A DNA stretch of 64,000 nucleotides from Micromonospora zamorensis (GTDB lineage: Bacteria > Actinomycetota > Actinomycetes > Mycobacteriales > Micromonosporaceae): NCBI RefSeq assembly GCF_900090275.1, contig NZ_LT607755.1, forward strand, positions 62,001 to 126,000. The letters are read 5' to 3'. The notes under the pieces are model-generated. The model was not told where the DNA came from and made no database searches. It saw only the letters and a program-made list of their open reading frames with translations. The stretch's first letter is position 1. Every line of letters starts with the position of its first letter. The position numbers were made by a program, and so were the translations under genes. Of this stretch, positions 18,700-27,481 are shown in pieces.

Positions 18700-19053
18700 T
18701 CAGCGTTCGGCGGCTCCTCGTCCGCGCCGGCCGAACGGCACCACCGCCGCCTCCTGGCCATGGCTCAACAGGTAGCCCTCCACGAACCCGGTATTGCGAT
18801 CGCCGGTGTGGTTCTCGATCTCGTTGAGCCGTGCCACCAGAAACTCGGTGAGGGCGCTGATCCGGTTGTCGAGGCGCTCGTGCAGCTCGGCGACGACGGC
18901 CAGGATGACCGCGGTGCCGGCGGTGACGAGCGCAAAGAGATTGACGAGCAGCGGAAGCTGCCCACCTTCGACCGCGAGGGTCACCACGTTGCCGGTCGCC
19001 CACAGTGTCAACGACACCGTTGCGACCACGACTGCCAACCATTTCAGGGTCAT
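18700..19053 (-). CDS. Small membrane protein with coiled C-terminal half
   Basis: 117 residues with two membrane helices (about 4-24 and 34-55), then an amphipathic charged helix (ELHERLDNRISALTEFLVARLNEIENH) likely to form a coiled coil, and a basic C-terminus. The ATG at 19053 has AAGGAGGGG upstream. It stands 163 nt from the HTH regulator gene on the same strand. I recognise no family. Confidence 0.65.
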   Translation of the reverse strand: MTLKWLAVVVATVSLTLWATGNVVTLAVEGGQLPLLVNLFALVTAGTAVILAVVAELHERLDNRISALTEFLVARLNEIENHTGDRNTGFVEGYLLSHGQEAAVVPFGRRGRGAAER

Positions 19054-19215
19054 GGACAGACCCCTCCTTCTGTCCCGCAGGGCTAGGTTCGGCCTTGTCC
19101 CGTCCCCCCGCCGATGACGAGCCCAAGCAGTACGAATAGGGACGCTAGCGTGCCCGTTCCTGCCCCGGAGGTAAACGAATGAACCCGACCAGGCGTTCTT
19201 TCGCTATCTGAGGAA

Positions 19216-19659
19216 CTACCCTGCTTGATTGCCCCTTTTTCGGACATCGACCGGCAACGTTGGGCGGTATGCGAGATATCTGATGGTTTCCCGGATGTGG
19301 AACTTCTCCGCGTCCGACACGTTCGGGTCGACCAGGCGGCGCAGTAGCGCCTCGACATCGGGGTCCATCGGAGGGGCGGGTTGACCGGTGCGAGGGCCGG
19401 CCGTGGTGCGGTCCCAACCGAGCGCGGCGAAGGCGGCGGCCGGATTCAGCCCGAGGCCCTCGCAGAAGGCGACCACCCGTTCGGCTTCCGGGTCGCTGGC
19501 CCAGTCGCCCCGGACCCACCGATTGATGGTCTGCCGGGAGACGCCGGTGCGCCGGGACACCTCGGTGCCACTCCAGGCCCGGGTCGCCCGTGCCTCGTCC
19601 AGGGCGCGTCGGACGAAGGTGGCGAAGGCGATCTTCCGCGCATTGGCCGTCTCGGTCAC
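19216..19659 (-). CDS. XRE-like helix-turn-helix regulator
   Basis: 147 residues. A helix-turn-helix occupies about 31-50 (GTEVSRRTGVSRQTINRWVRG), then a segment (AERVVAFCEGLGLNPAAAFAALGW) usual in small actinobacterial XRE-type regulators. The C-terminal ~60 residues (PDVEALLRRLVDPNVSDAEKFHI) may be a dimer or sensor region. The GTG at 19659 is chosen because the in-frame extension to 19845 is low-complexity and covers repeated GTCACG motifs that look like operators. It diverges from the 19924 gene. Confidence 0.75.
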   Translation of the reverse strand: MTETANARKIAFATFVRRALDEARATRAWSGTEVSRRTGVSRQTINRWVRGDWASDPEAERVVAFCEGLGLNPAAAFAALGWDRTTAGPRTGQPAPPMDPDVEALLRRLVDPNVSDAEKFHIRETIRYLAYRPTLPVDVRKRGNQAG

Positions 19660-19840
19660 CCCGTGACGGTACGGCCAGCCGGCGACGGGCGCGCGCGCCG
19701 CCTCGCTGCTGTCACGCAGACGTGACGGGATCTTCGGGTTTCCGGTAAACGATTCAGCTTCACTGTTGAGGGGTGCCACGCGGGCAGAATAGATGCCCGT
19801 AGTGGCGAAGGTAAGCGGACGAAAAGCTGATACTGTCACG
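19655..19840. promoter_or_regulatory. Repeated GTCAC(G) motifs upstream of the HTH gene
   Basis: GTCAC-N3-GTGAC lies at 19655-19667 over the start codon, a perfect inverted repeat GTCACG-N4-CGTGAC at 19711-19726, and a single GTCACG at 19835-19840. Clustering at the regulator's own promoter suggests autoregulation. Confidence 0.45.
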
Positions 19841-19862
19841 CCCATGGGACAATCTACGGTGT

Positions 19863-19878
19863 GTCTCGTGCATGAGAC
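19863..19878. promoter_or_regulatory. 16-bp imperfect palindrome in the divergent region
   Basis: GTCTCGTGCATGAGAC has perfect 5-bp outer arms and a partly symmetric centre. It lies 46 bp before the 19924 GTG, where an operator for that gene could be. Confidence 0.35.
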
Positions 19879-19923
19879 GATTGGTGCTCACATGCGTCAC
19901 CCCTCCGGTGCCAAGGGGGTGTG

Positions 19924-20268
19924 GTGACCGAGCTCGCCACCCGCGCCCAGGCCTTCGGGCTGATCGCTGAGGGAGTGGCCGCGGGGCTGACCGCCCCCTG
20001 GCGGCTCTACCTGGCCCGAGGCTGCCGCTACCTGTCGCTGAGCGTCGGCGATCGCATCGAGTGGAACGCCTGGCGTACCCATCTCGGCTGCCCTGAGCTG
20101 AGCGTTCGCGTCTACGACGCCGGCGGTGAGATCCGCAGGTCCTCGGTGGCCGAGGTCGTGCTGGACGGCTGCCGGATCAGCGTCGAGCTGGTCGAGGAGG
20201 TCAGCACCGACGACCTGGACCGGCTGCTCGTCGCGGATCCCACCACCATCGAGCCGGAGGAGCGATGA
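19924..20268 (+). CDS. Small soluble protein, unknown function
   Basis: 114 residues, soluble. Seen: an Ala-rich N-terminal helix (ATRAQAFGLIAEGVAAGLT), then mixed beta-rich sequence (LSLSVGDRIEWNAW, LSVRVYDAGGEIR) ending in an acidic segment. The first of two adjacent GTG codons is at 19921; the second is used here. The divergent HTH gene and the membrane protein 31 nt downstream suggest a three-gene cassette. I recognise no domain. Confidence 0.65.
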   Translation: MTELATRAQAFGLIAEGVAAGLTAPWRLYLARGCRYLSLSVGDRIEWNAWRTHLGCPELSVRVYDAGGEIRRSSVAEVVLDGCRISVELVEEVSTDDLDRLLVADPTTIEPEER

Positions 20269-20299
20269 CCTGCCGTCCTGGCCGGGCCGGAGCTGCCCG

Positions 20300-20635
20300 A
20301 TGAGCCCCTTTCTCGCGGTCTTCCTCGTCCTGGTGCTCGGTGCCACCAGCTATGCGGCCGGCCGGCTGCACGGGCAGCTCAGCTACCGCATCGGCTACCG
20401 CTTCGGTTACCGGCAGGGCTACTTCGACGGTGATCGGGGCGCCTGGAACAGGCGTCGCCGTGACGCTCAGGCGGCGATCGCCTCGGCACTGTCGGTCGCC
20501 CCGGCGAGCGTGACCCGCTCGGCCAGCACCGTCGCCCGCCCGGGCACCACGTACACCGGCTCGTCGTTCACCGCGCCGGCCGCCCCGATCACCGGGCGGC
20601 ACCCGACCGGCACGCTCGTCCGACGTACCGGTTGA
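20300..20635 (+). CDS. Small one-pass membrane protein with a GY-rich motif
   Basis: 111 residues: one N-terminal membrane helix (residues 3-22), then a Gly/Tyr/Arg stretch with a YRxGY rhythm (YRIGYRFGYRQGYFDGDRG), then an Ala/Thr/Ser-rich tail. The ATG is 31 nt after the previous stop. A strong terminator follows at once. No family recognised. Confidence 0.6.
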   Translation: MSPFLAVFLVLVLGATSYAAGRLHGQLSYRIGYRFGYRQGYFDGDRGAWNRRRRDAQAAIASALSVAPASVTRSASTVARPGTTYTGSSFTAPAAPITGRHPTGTLVRRTG

Positions 20636-20636
20636 G

Positions 20637-20668
20637 GTCGGTCGGCGGGCGTACACCCGCCGACCGAC
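20637..20668 (+). terminator. Strong hairpin terminator
   Basis: GTCGGTCGGCGGG (20637-20649) pairs perfectly over 13 bp with CCCGCCGACCGAC (20656-20668), with a 6-nt loop, one nucleotide after the stop codon. The 240 nt between it and the small ORF at 20908 hold nothing I can identify. Confidence 0.75.
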
Positions 20669-20907
20669 GCCACGAACGCGGTGCGTCGTCCGCGGCGGAC
20701 ACGCACCGTCGGGCCCCGTCAGACCGGTGACGGTGGCCCCACCGGCCGGGATGCGCGCAGGGGGCATGCATCCCGGCCGGTTCCGCCGCGTCCACCGCCG
20801 GCATCCGCGCTGCTGAGGGGCCAGACCAACCGGTGTGCGCACACCCGACTTGGGAGATCCACGTCCGACCTCTAGCCGGAAGAGTCCGGCGGGGCTAGCG
20901 TCTAGGC

Positions 20908-21051
20908 ATGGCACGGGGTTCTCCCGAGCCAGCCGGTCCGCCCGGATCTGCGACCTCGCGCACGGGGTTCCGCATCCGACCCCGTGTCCCCGGGCACCGG
21001 AGGAGGCGGAACACGGGTGGCGGGTGCCCATCCGTCGGAGCAGGCCTGTGA
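20908..21051 (+). CDS. Putative 47-codon ORF overlapping the PIN-PhoH gene start
   Basis: ATG at 20908 opens a 47-residue Arg-rich frame (nine Arg, one Glu; it contains [11 protein letters not shown]). Its TGA at 21049 overlaps the PhoH GTG at 21048, giving GTGA. TAGCGT (20896-20901) lies 6 nt before the ATG, the same leaderless spacing seen at many genes here. In mycobacteria a small gene, phoAT, lies directly upstream of phoH2 and is described as its antitoxin. Position fits that role; I cannot claim sequence homology. It could instead be a leader peptide that couples translation. Confidence 0.45.
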   Translation: MARGSPEPAGPPGSATSRTGFRIRPRVPGHRRRRNTGGGCPSVGAGL

Positions 21052-22463
21052 CGACTCGCCGTACCACCGCCGGTGCCGACCAGACCCCGGCCGCGACTGC
21101 CACGACCCGCCGCGCCACCAGGAGCCGCCGTACGGCGGCCGCCGCGCCGGCCGACCCGAAGGAGCCGCGACCAGCCGGCCAGGCCTTTGTCCTGGACACG
21201 TCCGTGCTGCTCTCCGATCCGGCGGCGTTCCACCGGTTCGCGGAGCACGAGGTGGTGCTGCCCCTGGTGGTCATCACCGAGCTGGAGGGCAAGCGGCACC
21301 ATCCGGAGCTGGGCTGGTTCGCCCGGCAGTCGCTGCGGATGCTCGACGAGCTGCGGGTTCGACATGGTCGACTGGACCGGCCGGTGCCGGCCAACGACGT
21401 CGGCGGCACCCTGCGGGTGGAGCTCAACCACACCGACGACGGGGTGTTGCCGCCCGGTTTCCGCACCGAGAGCAACGACGCCCGGATCCTCTCCGTCGCA
21501 CTCAACCTCGCCGGCGAGGGCCGGGAGGTGACCCTGGTCAGCAAGGACATGCCGCTGCGGGTCAAGGCGGCCTCGGTGGGCCTGCGCGCCGACGAGTACC
21601 GCCACGGTCAGGCCAGCGACCCGACCTGGACCGGCATGTCCGAGATGGATCTGACCGATGAGCAGATCGGTTCGCTGTACGCCGGCGAGACGCTCGACCT
21701 CGACGAGGCGGCCGGGCTGCCCTGCCACACCGGCCTGGTGCTGCACTCGGGGCGTGGTTCGGCGCTCGGTCGGGTGCTGCCGGACAAGTCGGTCCGGTTG
21801 GTCCGGGGCGACCGCGAGGCCTTCGGGTTGCACGGCCGCTCGGCCGAGCAGCGCATCGCCCTCGACCTGCTGCTCGACGAGTCGATCGGGATCGTGTCGA
21901 TGGGCGGTCGGGCGGGCACCGGCAAGTCGGCGTTGGCGCTCTGCGCCGGGCTGGAGGCGGTGATGGAGCGCCGCCGGCACAAGAAGGTGATCGTGTTCCG
22001 CCCGCTGTACGCCGTCGGCGGCCAGGAGTTGGGCTACTTGCCGGGCTCCGAGTCGGAGAAGATGTCGCCGTGGGCCCAGGCGGTCTTCGACACGCTCGGC
22101 GCGGTGGTCCACGAGAACGTGCTGGAGGAGGTCACCTCGCGGGGCATCCTCGAGGTGCTGCCGCTGACCCACATCCGCGGGCGCAGCCTGCACGATGCCT
22201 ACGTGATCGTGGACGAGGCCCAGTCGCTGGAGCGCGGGGTGCTGTTGACCGTGCTGTCCCGGATCGGGCAGGGCTCCCGGGTGGTGCTCACCCACGACGT
22301 GGCCCAGCGGGACAATCTGCGGGTCGGCCGGCACGACGGGGTGACGGCCGTCATCGAAGCGCTCAAGGGTCATCCGCTCTTCGCGCACGTCACGCTCAGC
22401 CGTTCGGAGCGGTCGCCGATCGCCGCGATGGTGACGGATCTTCTGGAGGACATCCCGATCTGA
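21048..22463 (+). CDS. phoH2: PIN-domain/PhoH ATPase fusion (PhoH2-type RNA helicase-ribonuclease)
   Basis: 471 residues. After a basic ~45-residue N-terminus comes a PIN ribonuclease domain ([12 protein letters not shown] with D50; [38 protein letters not shown]), then a PhoH P-loop ATPase with Walker [12 protein letters not shown] (about 286-296), Walker [11 protein letters not shown] and the sensor [10 protein letters not shown]. Mycobacterial PhoH2 unwinds and cleaves RNA in an ATP-dependent way. The GTG at 21048 has GGAG (21037-21040) 7 nt upstream and overlaps the stop of the small ORF at 20908. Confidence 0.93.
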   Translation: MTTRRTTAGADQTPAATATTRRATRSRRTAAAAPADPKEPRPAGQAFVLDTSVLLSDPAAFHRFAEHEVVLPLVVITELEGKRHHPELGWFARQSLRMLDELRVRHGRLDRPVPANDVGGTLRVELNHTDDGVLPPGFRTESNDARILSVALNLAGEGREVTLVSKDMPLRVKAASVGLRADEYRHGQASDPTWTGMSEMDLTDEQIGSLYAGETLDLDEAAGLPCHTGLVLHSGRGSALGRVLPDKSVRLVRGDREAFGLHGRSAEQRIALDLLLDESIGIVSMGGRAGTGKSALALCAGLEAVMERRRHKKVIVFRPLYAVGGQELGYLPGSESEKMSPWAQAVFDTLGAVVHENVLEEVTSRGILEVLPLTHIRGRSLHDAYVIVDEAQSLERGVLLTVLSRIGQGSRVVLTHDVAQRDNLRVGRHDGVTAVIEALKGHPLFAHVTLSRSERSPIAAMVTDLLEDIPI

Positions 22464-22496
22464 TGTCGTTATGTAGGGGTTTGTCCGCATTCTAGC

Positions 22497-22512
22497 TGTG
22501 GCACAGATCACA
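22497..22512. promoter_or_regulatory. Candidate Crp-type site upstream of the lytic transglycosylase
   Basis: TGTGG-N6-TCACA matches the cAMP-receptor consensus TGTGA-N6-TCACA at 9 of 10 fixed positions. It lies 225 nt before the transglycosylase GTG, just after a CATTCT -10-like element (22488-22493). Crp homologues control rpf-type muralytic genes in mycobacteria and streptomycetes. Confidence 0.4.
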
Positions 22513-22737
22513 AACAGGCCGGTTGGTTTCCCATCAGCCTCACTGTGCGCAATCGTGTCCCACGAGCGTCCACGCACCATGAGCATCGTTGATGATCGTT
22601 CGTCCTGGGATGGGCGGCATCGGCGGCGGTCTGTGCGTCGGCGCGACCGGCAACCGGTCGGGGCGCTCGTGGCACGGCTGACGGCCCACCTGTGGCCGGC
22701 CGCGCCGCGTCCTTGCCCCCGAGGAAGGGACCACTTC

Positions 22738-23418
22738 GTGAGTCGGCTGTGGAGCCGGTTGGGTGCCCGAACGGCCGCCGTGGCGCTGCTCTCCGTGGGC
22801 GTAGCCGGCGGCTTCTATCTGGGCGAAGACCGTGAAACCCAGCAACAGGGCCTGACCGAGCAGGTCAGCGTCGAGGTCGACCGGGCCGATTTCGCGTACC
22901 AGCGCGAGCGGCAGTCGGCCCACCAGGTGAAGTTCGCCCAGCAGCGGGCCGCCGAATACCAGGCCAAGCTGCGTGCGGCGCAGGCCGCCAAGGAAGCCGC
23001 CGAGCGGGCCCGCAAGGCCGAGGCCGCCGCGGCGTCCCGTAAGCGCGAGCGCGAGGCCGCCGCCAACGCGCCCGCCAAGCCGTACACCGGGCCGATCCCC
23101 GCGTCCTGCGAGGAGTACAGCGGCAACCGCAAGACCGGCTGCGCCATGACGATCGACGCCGGCTTCGGCATCTCCGAGTTCCCTTGCCTGGAGAAGCTCT
23201 GGACCAAGGAGAGCGGCTGGAACCACAAGGCCCGCAACTCCTCGACCGGCGCGTACGGCATCCCTCAGGCATACCCGGGCAACAAGATGAGCTCCGTCGC
23301 GTCCGACTGGCAGACCAACCCGGCCACCCAGATCAAGTGGGGGCTCGGCTACATCAAGGGCAGGTACAAGACGCCCTGCGGTGCCTGGACCTACTTCCAG
23401 AACAACCACACCTACTGA
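22738..23418 (+). CDS. Secreted lytic transglycosylase (SLT domain) with coiled-coil stalk
   Basis: 226 residues. An N-terminal signal or anchor helix (residues 8-28) is followed by a long Ala/Glu/Arg/Lys coiled coil (about 45-110) and an SLT domain from about residue 145: FPCLEKLWTKESGWN supplies the catalytic Glu158 and GAYGIPQAYPG is the companion motif. It should cleave peptidoglycan at the membrane surface without hydrolysis. The GTG at 22738 is supported by GAGGAAGGGA upstream; the frame is open back to 22498, but that would bury the signal sequence. Nothing else is recognised in the 225-nt leader. Confidence 0.88.
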   Translation: MSRLWSRLGARTAAVALLSVGVAGGFYLGEDRETQQQGLTEQVSVEVDRADFAYQRERQSAHQVKFAQQRAAEYQAKLRAAQAAKEAAERARKAEAAAASRKREREAAANAPAKPYTGPIPASCEEYSGNRKTGCAMTIDAGFGISEFPCLEKLWTKESGWNHKARNSSTGAYGIPQAYPGNKMSSVASDWQTNPATQIKWGLGYIKGRYKTPCGAWTYFQNNHTY

Positions 23419-23426
23419 CGGTTCAA

Positions 23427-23460
23427 CGGCGGGGCAGGTGGGCGACCACCTGCCCCGCCG
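23427..23460 (+). terminator. Hairpin terminator after the transglycosylase
   Basis: CGGCGGGGCAGGTGG (23427-23441) pairs perfectly with CCACCTGCCCCGCCG (23446-23460) around a 4-nt loop. Confidence 0.75.
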
Positions 23461-23532
23461 TCGCGCGTACGCCGGGCTGCTCGGACGGGACGCGAGTGGC
23501 GGTAGGCCGATTTTGCTGATAGCAGTTGTACG

Positions 23533-24186
23533 GTGACTCTGCACCCGTCAAGCGGCGACCCCTTCCGGTTCGGCACCGAGGCGTTCTACGCCGCGCTCGG
23601 CCGAGCCTTCGTCGCCATGTGTGCGGTGGTCCCGTTCCTCTTCCTCATCGAGGCCGTCGACCAGGGTCTCGCGTTCGGCCTGGACGCCACCGCCGGCATC
23701 ATCCCGCAACGCATCGACGGGCTGGACGGGGTCTTCTTCTCCCCGTTCCTGCACCACGGCTTCGACCACCTCTACAGCAACAGCATCCCGCTGATCCTGC
23801 TGGGCACGTTCGTCCTGGCCGCCGGAGCCCGCCGGTTCCTCTGGTCGACCCTGGTCATCATCCTGGTCAGCGGCCTCGGCGTCTGGTTCACCGGCTCACC
23901 CAACTCGGTGGTGGTCGGCGCCAGCGGCGTCATCTTCGGCTACCTGGGCATCCTGCTCACCCGGGGCATCGTCGAGCGCAGCTGGTGGAACTTCGCCGTC
24001 TTCCTCCTGGTCGGCCTGCTCTACGGCTGGCAACTGGTCGGCATCCTCCCCACCGACGAGCGCATCTCCTGGCAGGGTCACCTGTTCGGGCTGCTCGGCG
24101 GGGTGGTCGCGGCGATCCTGTTCCGCCGACGGCGGCCGACCGTGGACGGGCCGGACTACTCGGGTGACACACTCCGCCTGCCCTGA
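23533..24186 (+). CDS. Rhomboid-family intramembrane serine protease
   Basis: 217 residues with about six membrane helices. The catalytic serine is in VVVGASGVIFGYLG (S131) and the histidine in SWQGHLFGLLGG (H183), the normal Ser-His dyad spacing. LHHGFDHLYSNSIPL is the conserved early helix motif, with the oxyanion-helper Asn. It cuts transmembrane substrates; none can be named. The GTG start has no clear ribosome-binding site. Confidence 0.92.
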   Translation: MTLHPSSGDPFRFGTEAFYAALGRAFVAMCAVVPFLFLIEAVDQGLAFGLDATAGIIPQRIDGLDGVFFSPFLHHGFDHLYSNSIPLILLGTFVLAAGARRFLWSTLVIILVSGLGVWFTGSPNSVVVGASGVIFGYLGILLTRGIVERSWWNFAVFLLVGLLYGWQLVGILPTDERISWQGHLFGLLGGVVAAILFRRRRPTVDGPDYSGDTLRLP

Positions 24187-24291
24187 CCGATTCCCCGGCG
24201 CGCCTCTGGGACGTGCTTGCCGGACCGTCATCGCCCGCCTACGGTCGAGATCAGCAAGCGTTGATCCGTGAGCGGAAAGCGACGGTACGCC

Positions 24292-25260
24292 ATGCGTGAG
24301 GTCGATGTCGCCGTGATCGGGGCCGGCCCGGCCGGTCTCTTCGCCGCGTACTACGCGGGGTTCCGGGGGTTGTCGGTGGCGGTGATCGACGCGCTGCCGG
24401 AACCGGGCGGCCAGGTCACCGCGATGTACCCGGAAAAGTTGATCCTCGACGTGGCCGGCTTTCCCGCCGTCAAGGGTCGCGACCTGGTGGCCAACCTGGT
24501 CGCCCAGGCAGCCCCGTTCAATCCGCAGTACCTGCTCGGCACGCGCGCCGAGAAACTCTCGTACACCGATGGGCGTCCGGTGCTCGGCCTGGCCAGCGGC
24601 GAGCAGCTCGGCTGCGGCGCGGTCGTGGTCACCGGCGGGCTCGGCAGCTTCAGTCCTCGGCCGCTGCCGTGCGCCGACGGCGCCCCCGGCTCGGGGATCG
24701 TCTACTTCGTCACCGAACCCGCCGAGTTGGCCGGCCGGGACGTGCTGATCGTCGGTGGCGGCGACTCCGCCTTCGACTGGGCGCTGGCGCTACAGCCGTT
24801 GGCCCGTTCGGTGACCCTGGTGCACCGACGGGAGAAGTTCCGAGCGCATGCCTCGACGGTGGCCCGGGTGCTGTCGCTGCCGGTGCGAGTGGTGGTCAAC
24901 GCCGAGGTCAGCCGACTGATCGGGGACGGCACGGTGACCGGCGCCGAGGTGACCGTACGCGGTGGTGCGGCCGAGACGCTGCCGGTGGACGTCGTGGTGG
25001 CAGCCCTCGGCTTCACCGCCGATCTGGGGCCCCTCGCCGAATGGGGGCTACAGCTCGACCGCCGGCACATCCTGGTGGACAGCGCGATGGCGACGAACCT
25101 GCCGAGGGTCTTCGCGGCGGGTGACATCACCGAATACCCGGGCAAGGTCCGGCTGATCGCGACCGGCTTCGGCGAGGCCGCCACGGCGGTCAACAACGCG
25201 GCCGTGGCCATCGACCCGAGCGCGCACCTCTTCCCGGGGCACTCCTCCGACGCCGGCTGA
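24292..25260 (+). CDS. Ferredoxin-NADP+ reductase, thioredoxin-reductase-like type (YumC class)
   Basis: 322 residues with two dinucleotide folds: FAD motif VAVIGAGPAGLFAAYYAG at the N-terminus and NADPH motif VLIVGGGDSAFDWALAL in the middle. GGQVTAMYPEKLILDVAGFP and the C-terminal FAAGDITEYPGKVRLIATGFGEA match the Bacillus YumC class. There is no CXXC, which separates it from thioredoxin reductase. It moves electrons between NADPH and ferredoxin or flavodoxin. The ATG at 24292 aligns with the YumC N-terminus; a GTG at 24268 is possible. Confidence 0.9.
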   Translation: MREVDVAVIGAGPAGLFAAYYAGFRGLSVAVIDALPEPGGQVTAMYPEKLILDVAGFPAVKGRDLVANLVAQAAPFNPQYLLGTRAEKLSYTDGRPVLGLASGEQLGCGAVVVTGGLGSFSPRPLPCADGAPGSGIVYFVTEPAELAGRDVLIVGGGDSAFDWALALQPLARSVTLVHRREKFRAHASTVARVLSLPVRVVVNAEVSRLIGDGTVTGAEVTVRGGAAETLPVDVVVAALGFTADLGPLAEWGLQLDRRHILVDSAMATNLPRVFAAGDITEYPGKVRLIATGFGEAATAVNNAAVAIDPSAHLFPGHSSDAG

Positions 25261-25322
25261 CCCTTGGTATCGAGGAAAGACCGGCTCGTGTCCGGATCGA
25301 GACGGCGCCTGGCGGTTCGCGG

Positions 25323-26294
25323 TCAGCGCCGGGCGGGCGGTGCCAGCGCGGCGATCAGCACGGCCACCATGGTCAGCGCGGCCCCGAGCAGGGTGTTCAG
25401 GCCGGGGTGCGAGGCGGCTGTGGGCGAGACCAGGTCCAGCAGGACCGCCCCCACGATCTGGCCGGCGATGGTGGCCAGACCGAGCAGCAGGACCCCGGTG
25501 AAGCGCACGATGGCCGCCGCGATGGCGATGAACACGATGCCGATCGGCCCGCCCAGATAGAGCCACGGCTCGGTGGGGAGGTGACCGGTCGGCCAGCCGC
25601 GCACCGCGAGGTCGATTGCGAACGCCACGAGCAGGGTAACCGTGCCGACGAAGAAGTTGACCAGCGTGGCGGTCAGCGCGCTGTCGGCGGCCGCCCGGAC
25701 CCGGCCGTTGACCGCCTGCTGCCAGGCGGTGCCCACCCCGGCGATCAGGGGCAGCAGGGCCAGCGCCAACATGCCCGGGTCCTTGAGTCGGTCACCGACC
25801 GCGAGCCCGACCGCCAGCACGGTGAGCACCGCACCGGCGAGCCGTTGTCGGGTGACCGGCTGCCGGCCCGTCGGTCCGATCCCCGCCCGGTCCACGGCGA
25901 GGCTGCTGCCGCTCTGGCCGGCCACCACCGCCACGGTGAAGACGGCCACGCCCAGCGAGCCGATGGTCAGGCCCTGGGAGGCCACCAGGAACGCCCCGCA
26001 CATGCCGCCGAGGCACTGCCACGGCCGCAGCGCGCCCCTCGCGAGCGCGCCCCGCAACGCGACCAGGCCACGCCGTCCACCGGGGGTGAGCGGCACCAGC
26101 ACCAGGAGCACCACCAGGCCGCCGCCGAAGGAGACCACAGCGGCCGCGAAGCCGTCGGCCAGGCGTTCCCCCAGCTCGCCGTTGATGCGGGACTGCACCG
26201 CCACCGCGACCCCGGAGATCGATGCCAGCGCGACACCGGTGATCCGGCGGGCGGCGGACAGGACCGGTGGGGTCGCTGTGTCGGTGATGGTCAC
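25323..26294 (-). CDS. DMT-superfamily transporter, two-repeat YdcZ (DUF606) type
   Basis: 323 residues with about ten membrane helices in two related halves. Each half has a QxxxNGxL/R signature ([15 protein letters not shown] near 35; [15 protein letters not shown] near 195). Most DUF606 proteins have one half; this is the fused form. Family function is export or uptake of small metabolites, largely undefined. The GTG start overlaps the glpX stop (GTGA), so the two are translated together. Confidence 0.87.
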   Translation of the reverse strand: MTITDTATPPVLSAARRITGVALASISGVAVAVQSRINGELGERLADGFAAAVVSFGGGLVVLLVLVPLTPGGRRGLVALRGALARGALRPWQCLGGMCGAFLVASQGLTIGSLGVAVFTVAVVAGQSGSSLAVDRAGIGPTGRQPVTRQRLAGAVLTVLAVGLAVGDRLKDPGMLALALLPLIAGVGTAWQQAVNGRVRAAADSALTATLVNFFVGTVTLLVAFAIDLAVRGWPTGHLPTEPWLYLGGPIGIVFIAIAAAIVRFTGVLLLGLATIAGQIVGAVLLDLVSPTAASHPGLNTLLGAALTMVAVLIAALAPPARR

Positions 26295-27322
26295 TCCTGT
26301 TCGGCCAGCGGACGACCGTCGAAGTCGATCGCGGAGTAGAGCGCCAACTTCTCCAACCGGTGGTACGAGTCGATCACCCGGATGGTGCCGCTCTTCGAGC
26401 GCATCACGATCGACTGCGTGTACGCGCCGCCGGCCCGGTAGCGCACCCCGCGCAGCAGATCCCCGGAGGTGACCCCGGTCGCCACGAAGAAGCAGTTGTC
26501 GCCAGTTACCAGATCATCGGTGCTCAGCACCCGGTCCAGGTCGTGCCCGGCGGCGATCGCCTTCTCCCGCTCCTGCTCGTCGCGCGGCCAGAGCTTGGCC
26601 TGCATCGCACCGCCCATGCACTTCAACGCGCAGGCCGAGATGATGCCCTCCGGGGTGCCGCCGATGCCCATCAGCACGTCGACATCCGACTCGCCCCGGG
26701 CGGCCGCGATGGAGCCCGCGATGTCACCGTCGGAGATGAACCGGATGCCCGCCCCGGTCCGGCGGATCTGCGCGACCAGGTCGTCGTGGCGGCTCCGGTC
26801 CAGCACGCAGACGGTCACCTCGGAGACGTCGGTGCCCTTGACCTTGGCGATCCGGCGCAGGTTCTCCGCCACACCGGCGTTGATGTCGATCACGTCGGCG
26901 TACACCGGCCCGACGGCGAGCTTCTCCATGTAGAACACGGCGCTGGGGTCGAACATCGCGCCGCGCTCGGAGACGGCCAGCACCGCCACGGCGTTCGGCA
27001 TGCCCTTGCTCATCAGCGTGGTGCCGTCGACCGGGTCGACGGCGACGTCCACCTCCGGGCCGGTGCCGTCGCCGACGTGTTCGCCGTTGAAGAGCATCGG
27101 GGCGTTGTCCTTCTCGCCCTCGCCGATCACCACCACGCCGCGCATCTGGATCGAGTTGATCAGCTTGCGCATCGCGTCGACAGCGGCTCCGTCGCCGCCC
27201 TCCTTGTCACCCCGGCCCACCCAACGGCCGGCGGCCATCGCCGCGGCCTCGGTGACCCGGACCAGGTCGAGGGCAAGGTTTCGGTCGAGATCCTGTGGGA
27301 TCCGCGTCCTGGTGTTCGTCAT
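26291..27322 (-). CDS. glpX: Fructose-1,6-bisphosphatase class II
   Basis: Hydrolyses fructose-1,6-bisphosphate in gluconeogenesis. 343 residues. Metal and substrate motifs: [31 protein letters not shown], and [21 protein letters not shown] with [17 protein letters not shown] in the C-terminal half. The ATG at 27322 has GAGGAGGAG upstream; the in-frame start at 27379 is a weak extension. The divergent DUF4245 gene is its usual actinobacterial neighbour, as with M. tuberculosis Rv1099c/Rv1100. Confidence 0.96.
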   Translation of the reverse strand: MTNTRTRIPQDLDRNLALDLVRVTEAAAMAAGRWVGRGDKEGGDGAAVDAMRKLINSIQMRGVVVIGEGEKDNAPMLFNGEHVGDGTGPEVDVAVDPVDGTTLMSKGMPNAVAVLAVSERGAMFDPSAVFYMEKLAVGPVYADVIDINAGVAENLRRIAKVKGTDVSEVTVCVLDRSRHDDLVAQIRRTGAGIRFISDGDIAGSIAAARGESDVDVLMGIGGTPEGIISACALKCMGGAMQAKLWPRDEQEREKAIAAGHDLDRVLSTDDLVTGDNCFFVATGVTSGDLLRGVRYRAGGAYTQSIVMRSKSGTIRVIDSYHRLEKLALYSAIDFDGRPLAEQE

Positions 27323-27481
27323 GACGGCTACTCCTCCTCGCGACGGTGCGGGGACGACCGACGTCGGGGAGGCCCCCACTGCCGGCTTTGTCGCTGATCC
27401 TCACACGATGGCCGACCCGGGGTCGGCGCGGGGCGGTGATGGCCCGGATACCGCCGGTCGGGCGGCTGCGAAGATGGTGGG

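Noticed and set aside
22464..22737. c-di-AMP (ydaO-type) riboswitch before the muralytic gene
   Set aside because: Such riboswitches often precede actinobacterial muralytic genes, but I could not find the conserved core sequences here.
22498..22737. In-frame upstream start of the transglycosylase at GTG 22498
   Set aside because: It would bury the signal helix behind 80 low-complexity residues, whereas GTG 22738 has a strong ribosome-binding site.
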